From the NCBI RefSeq assembly GCF_009362735.1, contig NZ_WHNP01000008.1, positions 176,275 through 240,274 on the forward strand: 64,000 nt of DNA, written 5' to 3'. This DNA is from Paraburkholderia franconis (lineage in GTDB: Bacteria > Pseudomonadota > Gammaproteobacteria > Burkholderiales > Burkholderiaceae). Shown one piece after another: positions 25,478 to 34,938 of the stretch. Both the position numbers and the translations under genes were made by a program. Positions within the stretch are counted from its first letter, which is position 1; the number at the start of each line of letters is the position of its first letter. The notes beneath the pieces are model-generated. The model was given only the letters and a program-made list of their open reading frames with translations, was not told the origin of the DNA and ran no database searches.

Positions 25478-27403
25478 ATGTCGCTTTACACCATTACGGG
25501 CGCGCAACTGGCGTTCGGCCACGTCGCGCTGCTCGATCACGCGGATTTCTCACTCGAAGCCGGCGAGCGCGTCGGGCTGATCGGCCGTAACGGCGCGGGC
25601 AAGTCGTCGCTGCTGAAGATCGTCGCCGAACTGGCCAAGCCGGACGACGGCCTGATCACGCGCCAGCAAGATCTCGTGACGGTCTACGTGCCGCAGGAAC
25701 CCGAGTTCGACGCCGACGTGTCGGTGTTCGACACGGTCGCGGCGGGCCTCGCGCACGCAAGCGCGCTGCTCGACGAATACAACGCGGTCGCGCACGAGCT
25801 TGCAGAAACGCCGGAAGGCGCGCAGCACGACGCGCTGCTCGCGCGGATGAACGCGCTGCAATCGTCGCTGGATGCGACGGACGCGTGGAACTGGCGCACG
25901 CGCGTCGCGACGACGCTCGCGCAGATCGGGCTCGACGGCGACGCGCGCGTCGGCTCGCTGTCGGGTGGCATGCAGAAGCGCGTCGCGCTGGCCCGCGCGC
26001 TCGTCGTGCAGCCGGATGTGCTGCTGCTCGACGAACCGACCAATCACCTGGATTTCGACGGCATTCGCTGGCTCGAAGAACTGCTGATCGCGCAGCGCGC
26101 GGGTCTGCTGTTCATCACGCACGACCGCGCGTTTCTCGATCGCGTCGCGACGCGCATCGTCGAACTGGATCGCGGGCGGCTGCTGTCGTATCCGGGCAAT
26201 TTCTCCGCGTATCAGACGCGCAAGGCGCAGCAGCTCGAAGTCGAGCGAGTCGAAAACGAGAAATTCGACAAGCTGCTTGCCCAGGAAGAAGTGTGGATTC
26301 GCAAGGGCGTGGAGGCGCGGCGCACGCGCAGCGTCGGCCGCATCGCACGGCTCGTGCAGATGCGCAAGGAGCAGGCGGAACGCCGCAACGTGCAGGGCAA
26401 CGTGAAGCTCGACGTCGGGCAGGGCGAGAAGTCCGGCAAGATCGTCGCCGAACTCACGGACGTGACGAAACGCTACGGCGCGCGCGCGGTGGTCGACCGC
26501 TTCTCGACGACGGTCATGCGCGGCGACAAGATCGGCTTTGTCGGTCCGAACGGCGCTGGCAAGACAACGCTGCTCAAGCTGATTCTCGGCGACCTGCAGC
26601 CGGACGAGGGCGAGGTGCGCGTCGGCACCAATCTGCAGGTCGCGTACTTCGACCAGATGCGCGCGCAGCTCGACCCCGAAAAGAGTCTCGCCGATACGAT
26701 CAGCCCAGGTAGCGACTGGGTCGAGATCAACGGCCAGAAAAAGCATGTGATGAGCTATCTCGGCGACTTCCTGTTTGCGCCGGAGCGCGCGCGTTCGCCT
26801 GTGAAGTCGCTGTCGGGCGGCGAGCGCAACCGGCTGCTGCTCGCGCGTCTCTTCGCGCGTCCCGCGAACGTGCTGGTGCTCGACGAGCCGACCAACGACC
26901 TCGACATTCCAACCCTGGAGCTGCTCGAAGAACTGCTGACGGACTACGAAGGCACCGTACTGCTGGTCAGTCACGACCGCGCGTTTCTGGACAACGTCGT
27001 GACGTCGGTGATTGCGTCGGAAGGCGAGGGCAAGTGGCGCGAATACGTCGGCGGCTTCACCGACTGGCAGATTCAAAGCGAGCGTTCCGAGCGGATCGCG
27101 CAGCAGGACGCGCCCAAAGAGCCGCAGAAGGAGGCCGCGCCGAAGGAAAGCGCGGCGGGCCGCAACGCGCAGCGCACGGTGAAGCTTTCGTTCAAGGAAC
27201 AACGCGAGCTGGAAGCATTGCCCGACCGGATTGCGGCGCTCGAAGCCGAACAGAAGACGATCGCCGCGCAAATCGAGGATGGCTCGATCTTCGTGAAGGA
27301 CGCGCAGGAAGGCGCGCGTCTGACGGAGCGCTATGCGGTGATCGAAGACGAACTGCTTGTGGCGATTGAAAGATGGGATGAGCTGGAGAGCAAGGGGAAG
27401 TGA
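25478..27403 (+). CDS. uup: ABC-F family ATPase (Uup)
   Basis: A 641-residue soluble protein with two ABC domains and no membrane domain. Domain 1 (about 4-250) has GRNGAGKSS, LSGGMQKR and LLLDEPTNHLD. Domain 2 (about 320-540) has GPNGAGKTT, LSGGERNR and LVLDEPTNDLD. The linker carries the ABC-F helix pair (QEEVWIRKGVEARRTRSVGRIARLVQ). The C-terminal part (about 555-641) is a charged coiled coil, as in Uup, which binds branched DNA and ribosomes and suppresses transposon excision. Length fits E. coli Uup (635). A -10-like TACAAT lies at 25434-25439, 38 bp upstream of ATG 25478. Confidence 0.93.
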   Translation: MSLYTITGAQLAFGHVALLDHADFSLEAGERVGLIGRNGAGKSSLLKIVAELAKPDDGLITRQQDLVTVYVPQEPEFDADVSVFDTVAAGLAHASALLDEYNAVAHELAETPEGAQHDALLARMNALQSSLDATDAWNWRTRVATTLAQIGLDGDARVGSLSGGMQKRVALARALVVQPDVLLLDEPTNHLDFDGIRWLEELLIAQRAGLLFITHDRAFLDRVATRIVELDRGRLLSYPGNFSAYQTRKAQQLEVERVENEKFDKLLAQEEVWIRKGVEARRTRSVGRIARLVQMRKEQAERRNVQGNVKLDVGQGEKSGKIVAELTDVTKRYGARAVVDRFSTTVMRGDKIGFVGPNGAGKTTLLKLILGDLQPDEGEVRVGTNLQVAYFDQMRAQLDPEKSLADTISPGSDWVEINGQKKHVMSYLGDFLFAPERARSPVKSLSGGERNRLLLARLFARPANVLVLDEPTNDLDIPTLELLEELLTDYEGTVLLVSHDRAFLDNVVTSVIASEGEGKWREYVGGFTDWQIQSERSERIAQQDAPKEPQKEAAPKESAAGRNAQRTVKLSFKEQRELEALPDRIAALEAEQKTIAAQIEDGSIFVKDAQEGARLTERYAVIEDELLVAIERWDELESKGK

Positions 27404-27469
27404 ACGCGAGGTGGCCGCGCCCGGAAAAAAGCCAGGGCGTCGGCCGCCGGATTTGGGCAAGTTGCTGCT

Positions 27470-27790
27470 TCAGACCCGGCAGATCGCGCACCACCGTTGC
27501 CAGAGGACGCCCACATCGACCGAATAGTAGCCATGCGAAATGCGGTTGCGCATCAGGTACATCAACTCCCATGGCATGTCTGGATGTGCTGCGGCGAAAT
27601 GGGCGTGGTCTCGCTCAACGTTGCGGGCCGCTTCCCCGATAATCTGCAGATTGCATCTCACGCCGTCCTGGACGAGTGAATTGGCATGAAAGGCATCGAC
27701 ATCCATGCCATGTGTGTAACGCTGGATTTTGGTGATCGCTTCCAGCATATGGTCAAGGTAGTCGGCGATGCGCAAGTCATTTTTCTTCAC
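27470..27790 (-). CDS. hepT: HepT-family RNase toxin
   Basis: A 106-residue HEPN-domain (DUF86) protein. The catalytic RX4HXY motif is intact (RNRISHGY, about residues 82-89). The helical frame (LRIADYLDHMLEAITKIQRY, NLQIIGEAARNV) is typical of HepT. Known HepT toxins cut tRNA and are neutralised by adenylylation of the motif Tyr by MntA. ATG 27790 overlaps the antitoxin TGA as ATGA, so the antitoxin is made first and the two are translationally coupled. Confidence 0.92.
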   Translation of the reverse strand: MKKNDLRIADYLDHMLEAITKIQRYTHGMDVDAFHANSLVQDGVRCNLQIIGEAARNVERDHAHFAAAHPDMPWELMYLMRNRISHGYYSVDVGVLWQRWCAICRV

Positions 27791-28077
27791 ACCGGCACCG
27801 CCTCACTGATAACTTGTGCGCGAAATGACTCAGGCAGCGCCAATGGCGTCAACACGTCGACCGACACGCCAAGCACCGCTTCAAGCTGCCGCTGAATGCG
27901 TGCGATGTCGAACAGCGTCATTTCGGGCGTTGGATCGACGAGCAGATCCAGATCGCTGTCCTCGCGGTCGTCGCCTGTGACGGCTGAACCGAACACGCGT
28001 GCATTGCAGGCGTGGTTTTCCGCGACGATGCTTCTGATCTCGGTTCGATGTTGGCGCATTGCATTGGAAGGTCTCAC
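27787..28077 (-). CDS. mntA: MntA-family nucleotidyltransferase antitoxin
   Basis: A 96-residue minimal nucleotidyltransferase. The catalytic signature GSX10DXD is exact (GS, AVTGDDREDS, DLD). GTG 28077 is preferred because CTGGAG lies 7 nt upstream; ATG 28059 is an alternative that would omit VRPSNA. The protein would transfer AMP groups from ATP to the Tyr of the HepT toxin. The pair lies between uup and parE with opposite orientation to both, which suggests an inserted accessory module, although its composition is not obviously foreign. Confidence 0.9.
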   Translation of the reverse strand: MRPSNAMRQHRTEIRSIVAENHACNARVFGSAVTGDDREDSDLDLLVDPTPEMTLFDIARIQRQLEAVLGVSVDVLTPLALPESFRAQVISEAVPV

Positions 28078-28200
28078 GTTGACGCTCCAGGGACTCAGGT
28101 TGACACCAATATGCAGATTTTGGTGACAACAGTGGCGTGCAATCTTTGTGTACATACAAACAAATCGCCCCTGCCAACCGTCCTACATCTTCCGTCTAAA

Positions 28201-28228
28201 TTGCCCCGCGCATCGAAATCAGTAAAAT
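28201..28228 (+). promoter_or_regulatory. Candidate sigma-70 promoter for parE
   Basis: TTGCCC (28201-28206), 16-nt spacer, TAAAAT (28223-28228), 225 bp upstream of the parE start codon. Confidence 0.45.
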
Positions 28229-28391
28229 ACCCGCGAACCTGCTTCCTACGGTCGTTTCAGCGTATCGTCCGTAACCGGGCATGATGGAAAATCGCGGAAA
28301 GCAGAAAGGCAAAGCAACCTGCCGCTGCACGCAAGTCGCGCAGCGCACACACTCCGTTGTTTCGTTTCGCTTTTTTTGAAAACTCAACGCA

Positions 28392-28426
28392 TTGTCCACG
28401 CACATGTCCACAAGACATGTGGACAA
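28392..28426. promoter_or_regulatory. Cluster of DnaA-box-like motifs before parE
   Basis: TTGTCCACG (28392-28400), ATGTCCACA (28404-28412) and, on the minus strand, TTGTCCACA (28418-28426) each differ from TTATNCACA by one or two bases. Two of them also form a hairpin, CACATGTC/GACATGTG (28401-28408 and 28414-28421). This would place DnaA or another symmetric binder about 30 bp from the parE start. Confidence 0.4.
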
Positions 28427-28453
28427 CGATGAACCGACGGACCCGAACGAGCC

Positions 28454-30439
28454 ATGTCAACGAAAAAGCCTAACGCCGCTTATAGCGAAGCATCGATCAA
28501 GGTGCTCAAGGGCCTGGAGCCGGTCAAGCAGCGGCCCGGCATGTACACGCGCACCGAAAACCCGCTGCACATCATTCAGGAAGTCATCGACAACGCGTCC
28601 GACGAGGCGCTCGGCGGCTACGGCCGTCAGATCACCGTCACGCTGCACGCCGACCATTCCGTGTCCGTCGAAGACGACGGCCGCGGCATTCCGTTCGGCC
28701 TGCATCCGGAAGAAGGCGTCCCCGTCGTCGAGATCGTTTTCACGCGCCTGCACGCAGGCGGCAAGTTCGACAAGGCTGCGGGCGGCGCCTATACGTTCTC
28801 GGGCGGTCTGCACGGCGTCGGCGTGTCGGTGACGAACGCGCTGTCCACGCGCCTCGACGTTACCGTGTGGCGCGACGGCAAGGTCGCCGAACTCACTTTC
28901 TCGCACGGCGACGTCATCAAGCCGCTGCAGGTGCGCGCCGCGGCCAGGACCGACAAGAAATCCGGCACGCGCGTGACCGCGTGGGCCGATCCGAAATACT
29001 TCGATTCGCCTAACTTGCCGCTTGGCGAACTGCAACGCCTGCTGCGCTCGAAAGCCGTGCTGCTGCCGGGCGTCGAGGTCATCCTCGTCAACGAGAAAAC
29101 GGGCGAGCGCCAAAGCTGGAAATACGAAGACGGTCTGCGCGGCTATCTGATGGAAGGCATGGCGGGCAGCGACCTGCTGATTCCTCTCTTCGAAGGCGAG
29201 CGCTACGCGGAAAGCTCGCGCTCGAACGAAGAGACGTTCGCGGAGGGCGAGGGCGCGGCGTGGGTCGTCGCGTGGAGCGAAGAAGGCCCCCTCACGCGCG
29301 AGTCCTATGTCAATCTGATTCCGACGCCGGCGGGCGGCACGCACGAAGCGGGTCTGCGCGACGGCCTCTTCCAGGCCGTGAAGAGCTTTGTCGAGTTGCA
29401 CAACCTGCAGCCGAAAGGCGTGAAGCTGCTCGCGGAAGACGTGTTCGCGCGCGTTTCGTTCGTGCTCTCGGCCAAGGTGCTCGACCCGCAGTTCCAGGGG
29501 CAAATCAAGGAGCGCCTGAATAGCCGCGATGCCGTGAAGCTGGTGTCGTCGTTCGCGCGTCCCGCGCTCGAACTGTGGCTGAACCAGCACGTCGAGCACG
29601 GCAAGAAGCTCGCCGATCTCGTCATCAAACAGGCGCAGGCCCGCACGCGCGCGGGCCAGAAAGTCGAGAAGCGCAAGAGTTCGGGCGTCGCCGTGCTGCC
29701 GGGCAAGCTGACCGATTGCGAATCGACGGAAATCGGCCGCAACGAGCTGTTCCTCGTCGAGGGCGATTCGGCGGGCGGCTCCGCGAAGATGGGCCGCGAC
29801 AAGGAATATCAGGCCATTCTGCCGCTGCGCGGCAAGGTGCTGAACACCTGGGAAACGGAGCGCGATCGTCTGTTCGCCAACAACGAAGTGCACGACATTT
29901 CTGTGGCGATCGGTGTCGATCCACACAACCCGGATGACGTCGTCGATCTGTCCAATCTGCGCTACGGCAAGATCTGTATCTTGTCCGATGCCGACGTCGA
30001 CGGTTCGCACATTCAGGTGCTGCTGCTCACATTGTTCTTCAAGCACTTCCCGCAGCTGATCGAGCGCGGGCACGTGCATGTCGCGCGTCCGCCGCTGTTT
30101 CGCGTCGATGCGCCCGCGCGCGGCAAGAAGCCGGCGCAGAAGCTGTACGCGCTCGACGAAGGCGAACTCGAAGCGATTCTCGACAAGCTGCGCAAGGACG
30201 GCCTGCGCGAATCGCAATGGACGATCAGCCGCTTCAAGGGCCTCGGCGAAATGAGCGCCGAGCAGCTATGGGACACGACGATGAACCCGGACACGCGGCG
30301 CCTGTCGCCCGTCGCGCTCGGCGAACTCGACTTCGACGCGACCGTCGCGCGCATGACGATGCTGATGGGCAAGGGCGAAGCGGCGTCGCGCCGTAGCTGG
30401 CTCGAAGAGAAGGGCAACCAGGTCGAAGCGGATATCTGA
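28454..30439 (+). CDS. parE: DNA topoisomerase IV subunit B
   Basis: A 661-residue ATPase subunit of topoisomerase IV, which decatenates daughter chromosomes. The GHKL ATPase domain has EVIDNASDEA, DDGRGIPFG, and AGGAYTFSGGLHGVGVSVTNAL. The transducer domain follows, then the TOPRIM domain with EGDSAGGSAK, PLRGKVLN and the metal site DADVDGSH. The C-terminal segment has SRFKGLGEM. Length and the lack of the GyrB insertion identify ParE, and parC follows 76 bp downstream. The fluoroquinolone/novobiocin contact residues look normal. Confidence 0.95.
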   Translation: MSTKKPNAAYSEASIKVLKGLEPVKQRPGMYTRTENPLHIIQEVIDNASDEALGGYGRQITVTLHADHSVSVEDDGRGIPFGLHPEEGVPVVEIVFTRLHAGGKFDKAAGGAYTFSGGLHGVGVSVTNALSTRLDVTVWRDGKVAELTFSHGDVIKPLQVRAAARTDKKSGTRVTAWADPKYFDSPNLPLGELQRLLRSKAVLLPGVEVILVNEKTGERQSWKYEDGLRGYLMEGMAGSDLLIPLFEGERYAESSRSNEETFAEGEGAAWVVAWSEEGPLTRESYVNLIPTPAGGTHEAGLRDGLFQAVKSFVELHNLQPKGVKLLAEDVFARVSFVLSAKVLDPQFQGQIKERLNSRDAVKLVSSFARPALELWLNQHVEHGKKLADLVIKQAQARTRAGQKVEKRKSSGVAVLPGKLTDCESTEIGRNELFLVEGDSAGGSAKMGRDKEYQAILPLRGKVLNTWETERDRLFANNEVHDISVAIGVDPHNPDDVVDLSNLRYGKICILSDADVDGSHIQVLLLTLFFKHFPQLIERGHVHVARPPLFRVDAPARGKKPAQKLYALDEGELEAILDKLRKDGLRESQWTISRFKGLGEMSAEQLWDTTMNPDTRRLSPVALGELDFDATVARMTMLMGKGEAASRRSWLEEKGNQVEADI

Positions 30440-30447
30440 GCGCCGCT

Positions 30448-30486
30448 GCGCTTCGTGCCAGCGAATGCATGTGAAGCACGAAGCGC
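30448..30486 (+). other. Hairpin between parE and parC
   Basis: Perfect 11-bp stem GCGCTTCGTGC (30448-30458) and GCACGAAGCGC (30476-30486) with a 17-nt loop, in the 76-bp gap between the two genes. It has no T-tract. It may set the parE:parC ratio by processing or partial termination. Confidence 0.4.
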
Positions 30487-30515
30487 GCGCCGCCGAACAA
30501 GGACACGGAATCTAG

Positions 30516-32834
30516 ATGGACGACAACACTCCCGATCTTTTTGCCGAGCCGGCAGCGCCCGAGGGCGATGTCCTGACGCTTGGCAACTACGCGGAACGCG
30601 CGTATCTCGACTATGCGGTGAGCGTGGTGAAGGGCCGCGCGCTGCCCGATGTCAGCGATGGCCAGAAGCCCGTGCAGCGTCGCATCCTGTATGCGATGAA
30701 CGAGATGGGTCTCGGCGACAACGCGAAGCCCGTCAAGTCGGCGCGCGTCGTCGGCGACGTGCTGGGCAAGTATCACCCGCACGGCGACCAGTCGGCGTAC
30801 GACGCGCTCGTGCGTCTCGCGCAGGACTTCTCGATGCGCTATCCGCTGATCGACGGCCAGGGCAATTTCGGCTCGCGCGATGGCGACGGCGCGGCGGCGA
30901 TGCGCTACACAGAAGCGCGTCTGACGCCGATCGCAAAACTGCTGCTCGATGAAATCGACCAGGGCACCGTCGATTTCATGCCGAACTACGACGGCTCGTT
31001 CGAAGAGCCGAAGCTGTTGCCCGCGCGTTTGCCGTTCGTGTTGCTGAACGGCGCGTCGGGTATCGCGGTCGGTCTCGCGACGGAAATTCCGTCGCACAAT
31101 CTGCGCGAGGTTGCGGCGGCCGCCGTTGCGATGATCCGCCATCCGAAGATCACGCACGCCGAACTGATGCAGTACATCCCTGGCCCGGACTTCCCGGGCG
31201 GCGGCCAGATCATTTCGAGCGAAGCGGAAATCTCGCAGGCGTATGAGACGGGGCGCGGCAGTCTTAAGGTACGCGCGCGCTGGAAGATCGAAGACCTCGC
31301 GCGCGGCCAATGGCAGCTCGTGATCACCGAACTGCCGCCGAACACGTCCGGCCAGAAGGTGCTCGAAGAGATCGAAGAGCAGACCAATCCGAAGATCAAG
31401 CTCGGCAAGAAGTCGCTGACGCCCGAACAGTTGCAGACGAAACAGACGCTTCTTGGCCTGCTCGATGCCGTGCGCGACGAGTCGGGCAAGGATGCGCCCG
31501 TGCGTCTCGTGTTCGAGCCGAAGTCGCGCACGATCGATCAGACGGAGTTCGTGAACACGCTGCTCGCCCATACGAGCCTCGAATCGAACGCGACGCTGAA
31601 CCTCGTGATGGTTGGCTCGGATGGCCGTCCGCGTCAGAAGGGCATTGCCGAGATGCTGCACGAGTGGGTCGGCTTCCGCTTCACGACCGTCACGCGCCGT
31701 TCGCAGCATCGTCTGGGTAAGGTCAACGACCGGATTCACATCCTCGAAGGCCGGATGATCGTCTTTCTGAACATCGACGAAGTCATCCGCATCATCCGCG
31801 AATCCGAAGAGCCGAAGGCAGCGCTGATCCAGGCGTTCGGTCTGTCTGATCGTCAGGCCGAGGACATCCTTGAAATCCGGCTGCGTCAGTTGGCACGCCT
31901 GGAGAAGATCAAGATCGAGAAGGAACTGTCCGAGCTGCGCGACGAAAAAGCGAAGCTTGAAGAACTGCTCGGCAGCGAACCGGCGATGAAGCGCCTGCTG
32001 ATCAAGGAAATCGAAGCGGACGCGAAGCAATTCGGCGACGACCGCCGCACGCTGATCCAGCAGGAAAAGCGCGCGACGTTCGAAGCGCGCGTGGTCGACG
32101 AGCCGGTGACGGTCGTCGTGTCGCAGAAGGGCTGGGTGCGCGCATTGAAGGGTCATGGGCTCGACCCGGCCGGCTTCACGTTCAAGGCGGGCGACGGTCT
32201 CTATGCCGCGTTCCAGTGCCGCACGCCCGATACGCTGATCGCGTGGGGCAGCAAGGGTCGCGTGTATTCGGTGGCCGTCTCGCAGCTGCCGGGCGGACGC
32301 GGCGACGGCGTTCCCGTCACGTCGCTGATCGAGCTCGAATCGGGCACGCACCTGATGCATTACTTCGCGGCATCGGCGGACCAGGCGTTGCTGCTGGCAT
32401 CGTCGAACGGCTTCGGCTTCATCGCGAAGGTCGGCGACATGGTGAGCCGCGTGAAGGCGGGCAAGGCGTTCATGACGATCGACGAAGGCGCGACGCCGCT
32501 CGTGCCGATGCCGATGCTGCCGGACGCTACGCAGGTCGCGTGTCTGTCGGGCGGCGGGCGTCTGCTCGTGTTCGGTCTCGACGAGATGAAGACGCTGTCG
32601 GGCGGCGGACGCGGCGTGACGCTGGTGGCGCTCGATCCGAACGAAGCGCTGACGCAGGCGCTCGCGATCAACGATGCGGGCGTCGTGCTGCAAGGCATCT
32701 ACCGCAACAAGCCTTCCGAGGAACAGCTGTCGAGCAAGGCGCTCGCCCCGCATGTCGGCAAGCGCGCCCGCAAGGGACGCGCGCCGGACACGAAGCTGAA
32801 GGTGACGTCGCTGCGTCCGGTGCTGGGCGAATAA
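30516..32834 (+). CDS. parC: DNA topoisomerase IV subunit A
   Basis: A 772-residue breakage-reunion subunit partnered with the upstream ParE. The N-terminal winged-helix domain includes the quinolone-resistance region [20 protein letters not shown], and the catalytic Tyr lies in [15 protein letters not shown]. The tower and coiled-coil regions follow, including a long helix [20 protein letters not shown]. The degenerate beta-pinwheel at about 500-740 has GxxGRGD-like blades. The position equivalent to E. coli ParC Ser80, the usual quinolone contact, appears to be Gln (HPHGDQ). Confidence 0.95.
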   Translation: MDDNTPDLFAEPAAPEGDVLTLGNYAERAYLDYAVSVVKGRALPDVSDGQKPVQRRILYAMNEMGLGDNAKPVKSARVVGDVLGKYHPHGDQSAYDALVRLAQDFSMRYPLIDGQGNFGSRDGDGAAAMRYTEARLTPIAKLLLDEIDQGTVDFMPNYDGSFEEPKLLPARLPFVLLNGASGIAVGLATEIPSHNLREVAAAAVAMIRHPKITHAELMQYIPGPDFPGGGQIISSEAEISQAYETGRGSLKVRARWKIEDLARGQWQLVITELPPNTSGQKVLEEIEEQTNPKIKLGKKSLTPEQLQTKQTLLGLLDAVRDESGKDAPVRLVFEPKSRTIDQTEFVNTLLAHTSLESNATLNLVMVGSDGRPRQKGIAEMLHEWVGFRFTTVTRRSQHRLGKVNDRIHILEGRMIVFLNIDEVIRIIRESEEPKAALIQAFGLSDRQAEDILEIRLRQLARLEKIKIEKELSELRDEKAKLEELLGSEPAMKRLLIKEIEADAKQFGDDRRTLIQQEKRATFEARVVDEPVTVVVSQKGWVRALKGHGLDPAGFTFKAGDGLYAAFQCRTPDTLIAWGSKGRVYSVAVSQLPGGRGDGVPVTSLIELESGTHLMHYFAASADQALLLASSNGFGFIAKVGDMVSRVKAGKAFMTIDEGATPLVPMPMLPDATQVACLSGGGRLLVFGLDEMKTLSGGGRGVTLVALDPNEALTQALAINDAGVVLQGIYRNKPSEEQLSSKALAPHVGKRARKGRAPDTKLKVTSLRPVLGE

Positions 32835-33138
32835 GGAGTAAGCCGTGTGAGCGCGGGGAATGTGCAGGCTTCATTCACCGCGCACGGCATGATCGTCTGG
32901 CCGTACTATCTTCGCTGCGGCACGCGTCATTGCAGTGTGCTTTGCTGACGCGCGCCTTGGCGAAAACCGTGAGCGGGGTCTCTCACGGCGCAATACAAAA
33001 GAAATCAGCGCAGAGAATGAACTGCGCATAACGTCGCGGGTCGAACGCGGTCGTTGGCTCATGTCGGAGCCGACACGTTATCGACACGACCGACAGGACA
33101 CAACGGCAGCGCGCCATCATCGGGAAAGGAAAACAAAT
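32835..33138. other. Intergenic region between parC and the CopD-like gene
   Basis: About 300 bp. No protein-like frame, no strong terminator after parC and no clear promoter hexamers. The in-frame upstream extension of the next gene is Arg-rich and unlikely to be translated. Confidence 0.4.
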
Positions 33139-33597
33139 ATGAACAAGGCGATCGAAGTCGCGCTCTTTCTGCATTTGCTGGGCGTCGCCGTGTGGATCGG
33201 CGGCATGGTGTTCGCGCATTTCTGCTTGCGCCCGGCGCTCGAAGATCTCTCGCCGCAATTGCGGCTGCCGCTGTGGGAATCGGTGTTCGGCCGCTTCTTC
33301 AACTGGGTGGGCGTGTCCGTTCTGGTCATTCTGCTGTCGGGCGGTTTTCTGCTGATGCAGTTCGGCGGCGGCCACGCCACCTGGCAACTGCACGCGATGG
33401 CCGGTCTCGGCATCATCATGATGCTGATCTTCGGGCATATCCGTTTTGCGGTGTTCCCGCGCATCCGCCGCGCGGTGCAGGCGCAGAAGTGGCCCGACGG
33501 CGCGCGGGCGGTGGCAACCGTGCGGCGTCTCGTCATCGTGAACCTGGTGCTCGGCATCGTGACGATCGGCGTGGCGGTGCTGTCGCGCGGTTTCTGA
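33139..33597 (+). CDS. CopD-domain integral membrane protein
   Basis: A 152-residue protein with four transmembrane helices: EVALFLHLLGVAVWIGGMVF, GVSVLVILLSGGFLLMQF, LHAMAGLGIIMMLIFGHI and LVIVNLVLGIVTIGVAVL. His residues at the membrane faces (LHLLGVAVW, HFC, GHATWQLHAM, FGHI) are typical of the CopD/haem-type four-helix family. GGAAAA precedes ATG 33139. Family members are linked to copper resistance or to haem in the membrane, so function is uncertain. It stands alone. Confidence 0.8.
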   Translation: MNKAIEVALFLHLLGVAVWIGGMVFAHFCLRPALEDLSPQLRLPLWESVFGRFFNWVGVSVLVILLSGGFLLMQFGGGHATWQLHAMAGLGIIMMLIFGHIRFAVFPRIRRAVQAQKWPDGARAVATVRRLVIVNLVLGIVTIGVAVLSRGF

Positions 33598-33640
33598 TGT
33601 TCGCTTCCGCGCGGTTGTAGCGCCCGGCCGTTCCACCCAA

Positions 33641-33674
33641 AAGCGCCGCTTATGCATCGACATGGGCGGCGCTT
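33641..33674. terminator. Bidirectional hairpin terminator between convergent genes
   Basis: Perfect 9-bp stem AAGCGCCGC/GCGGCGCTT (33641-33649 and 33666-33674). T-rich sequence lies on the left for the minus strand (TTTTGGG). It separates the CopD-like gene and the chromate transporter. Confidence 0.65.
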
Positions 33675-33702
33675 CTTGCATCGGCGTCGGTGAAGCGCTG
33701 CG

Positions 33703-34938
33703 TCAGGCCACGTGCCCGATATACAGCCACACGCCGCACGCGACGGCGACCGTCCCATACACGGCATACACGGGCAGCTTTAGCTTCGCGAAGCACAGGC
33801 CCGAGAACAAGGCCGTCACGAGACAGGATGGTTCGAGCGGCACATGGCGCACGATGCGCAACACTGCGACGGCGAGAAATGCCGTCGTCACCGCGCGCAG
33901 CACGCGCATCCCATGCTCGAAGCGCGGGTTCGTCTTCAGTCGATGCAGATGGCGCTGCGCGAGCACGACGAGACAACCCGACGGCACGAAGAGCGCGATC
34001 GTCGCGATCAGGGCGCCGTGCCATCCTTCGACCAGATAGCCGAAGAACGGCACCACGTTCAGAAGCGGTCCCGGCGATAACGGCGACAGCGAGAAGGCCA
34101 GCGTGAATTCGTTGTCCGTGACGCCGATTGTCGGTGTGACCAGCAGCGTCTTCAGCACGGGCAGCGCGGAGAAGCCGCCGCCGAACAGCGTCAGTCCGGC
34201 GCCCGCGAGACGCGGCCATAACAGCGCGAGTTCGTAGCGATGCGGCAAGGGCAGCGCGAACGTCAGCAGCAGCACACCCAGGCCGATCAGAAGACGCCAG
34301 TCGCCCGTGCTGAGCGTCGTCGCGAGGCGCTCGCCGCGCGCGTCGCTGCGCAGCCACCCCGACATGAACGCAACGCCCAGCAGGCCGATGTAGGCGGCGG
34401 GTGTATGCGCGCCGACGAGCGCGATGCACCCGAGCACGGCTGCCGTCCATTCGAGCCATCCGCGCACGAGCGCGCGCGTCTGCTTGTACCAGGTCACGCC
34501 GATCAGCGTCGCAAGCACGACGCTGAAGTGATCGAGCAACGTCTGCGACGCGACTTCACGCACGATCGGCGTCCGGTAGAAGATCGCGAATGCCGTCATC
34601 AGCGTGAAGAAGGGCAGAACGCTCGCGAGGCCCGCGACCCATGCGCCCGAGCGTCCGCGCAACACATGGCCGAGCTGGACCGCGACATTGCAGCCGACGG
34701 GCCCCGGCACCATCCACGCGAGCGCGACGATGTCGGAGAACGCGAGGTGCGTCAGGCGTTCTTCGCGCTCAACGTAGTGATTCTCCAGCTGCGCCATCAG
34801 CGCGAGTCCGCCCCACGACAGCGCGGACAATCCGAACACGACACGAAAGAGCGCCCAGAGCGGCTCCCGCTCGTTGCTTCGTGCAGCTTCGTCTGTGGTT
34901 GGCGCGCGTAGCGCCGACATGTGCCGGGCTGGCCGCAT
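33703..34938 (-). CDS. Chromate transporter family protein (ChrA-like)
   Basis: A 411-residue membrane protein with two homologous CHR halves of about six helices each. The first half has LSWGGLALMAQLENHYVERE and AWMVPGPVGCNVAVQLGHVLRG. The second has LFGGGFSALPVLKTLLV, LSPLSPGPLLNVVPFFGYLV. These match the G-G-x and PGP signatures of the family. ATG 34938 has AGGTG at a good distance; ATG 34920 is also in frame. Long-chain members of this length are chromate/sulfate exporters in some species, but residues differ from classic ChrA, so the substrate is open. Confidence 0.85.
   Translation of the reverse strand: MRPARHMSALRAPTTDEAARSNEREPLWALFRVVFGLSALSWGGLALMAQLENHYVEREERLTHLAFSDIVALAWMVPGPVGCNVAVQLGHVLRGRSGAWVAGLASVLPFFTLMTAFAIFYRTPIVREVASQTLLDHFSVVLATLIGVTWYKQTRALVRGWLEWTAAVLGCIALVGAHTPAAYIGLLGVAFMSGWLRSDARGERLATTLSTGDWRLLIGLGVLLLTFALPLPHRYELALLWPRLAGAGLTLFGGGFSALPVLKTLLVTPTIGVTDNEFTLAFSLSPLSPGPLLNVVPFFGYLVEGWHGALIATIALFVPSGCLVVLAQRHLHRLKTNPRFEHGMRVLRAVTTAFLAVAVLRIVRHVPLEPSCLVTALFSGLCFAKLKLPVYAVYGTVAVACGVWLYIGHVA

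Larger units (their letters stand above)
28078..28453. other. Intergenic region between mntA and parE
   Basis: About 375 bp between divergent genes, richer in A+T than its neighbours. It holds the parE promoter candidate (28201-28228) and a cluster of DnaA-box-like motifs (28392-28426). The mntA promoter should lie around 28100-28180; I see no clear hexamers there. Confidence 0.5.

Noticed and set aside
28160..28460. DnaA-box cluster as a replication origin
   Set aside because: There are only three weak boxes, no AT-rich unwinding region next to them, and dnaA, dnaN or parAB genes are absent.
30234..32753. An 839-codon open frame antisense to parC
   Set aside because: It mirrors the codon phase of a well-supported gene in GC-rich DNA, is rich in Arg, His and Gln, and has no family features. 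The same holds for long antisense frames over uup (25550-27460), the GGDEF-EAL gene (35298-37604), the MFS gene (18106-19683), parE (28457-30217) and the symporter (49606-51414).
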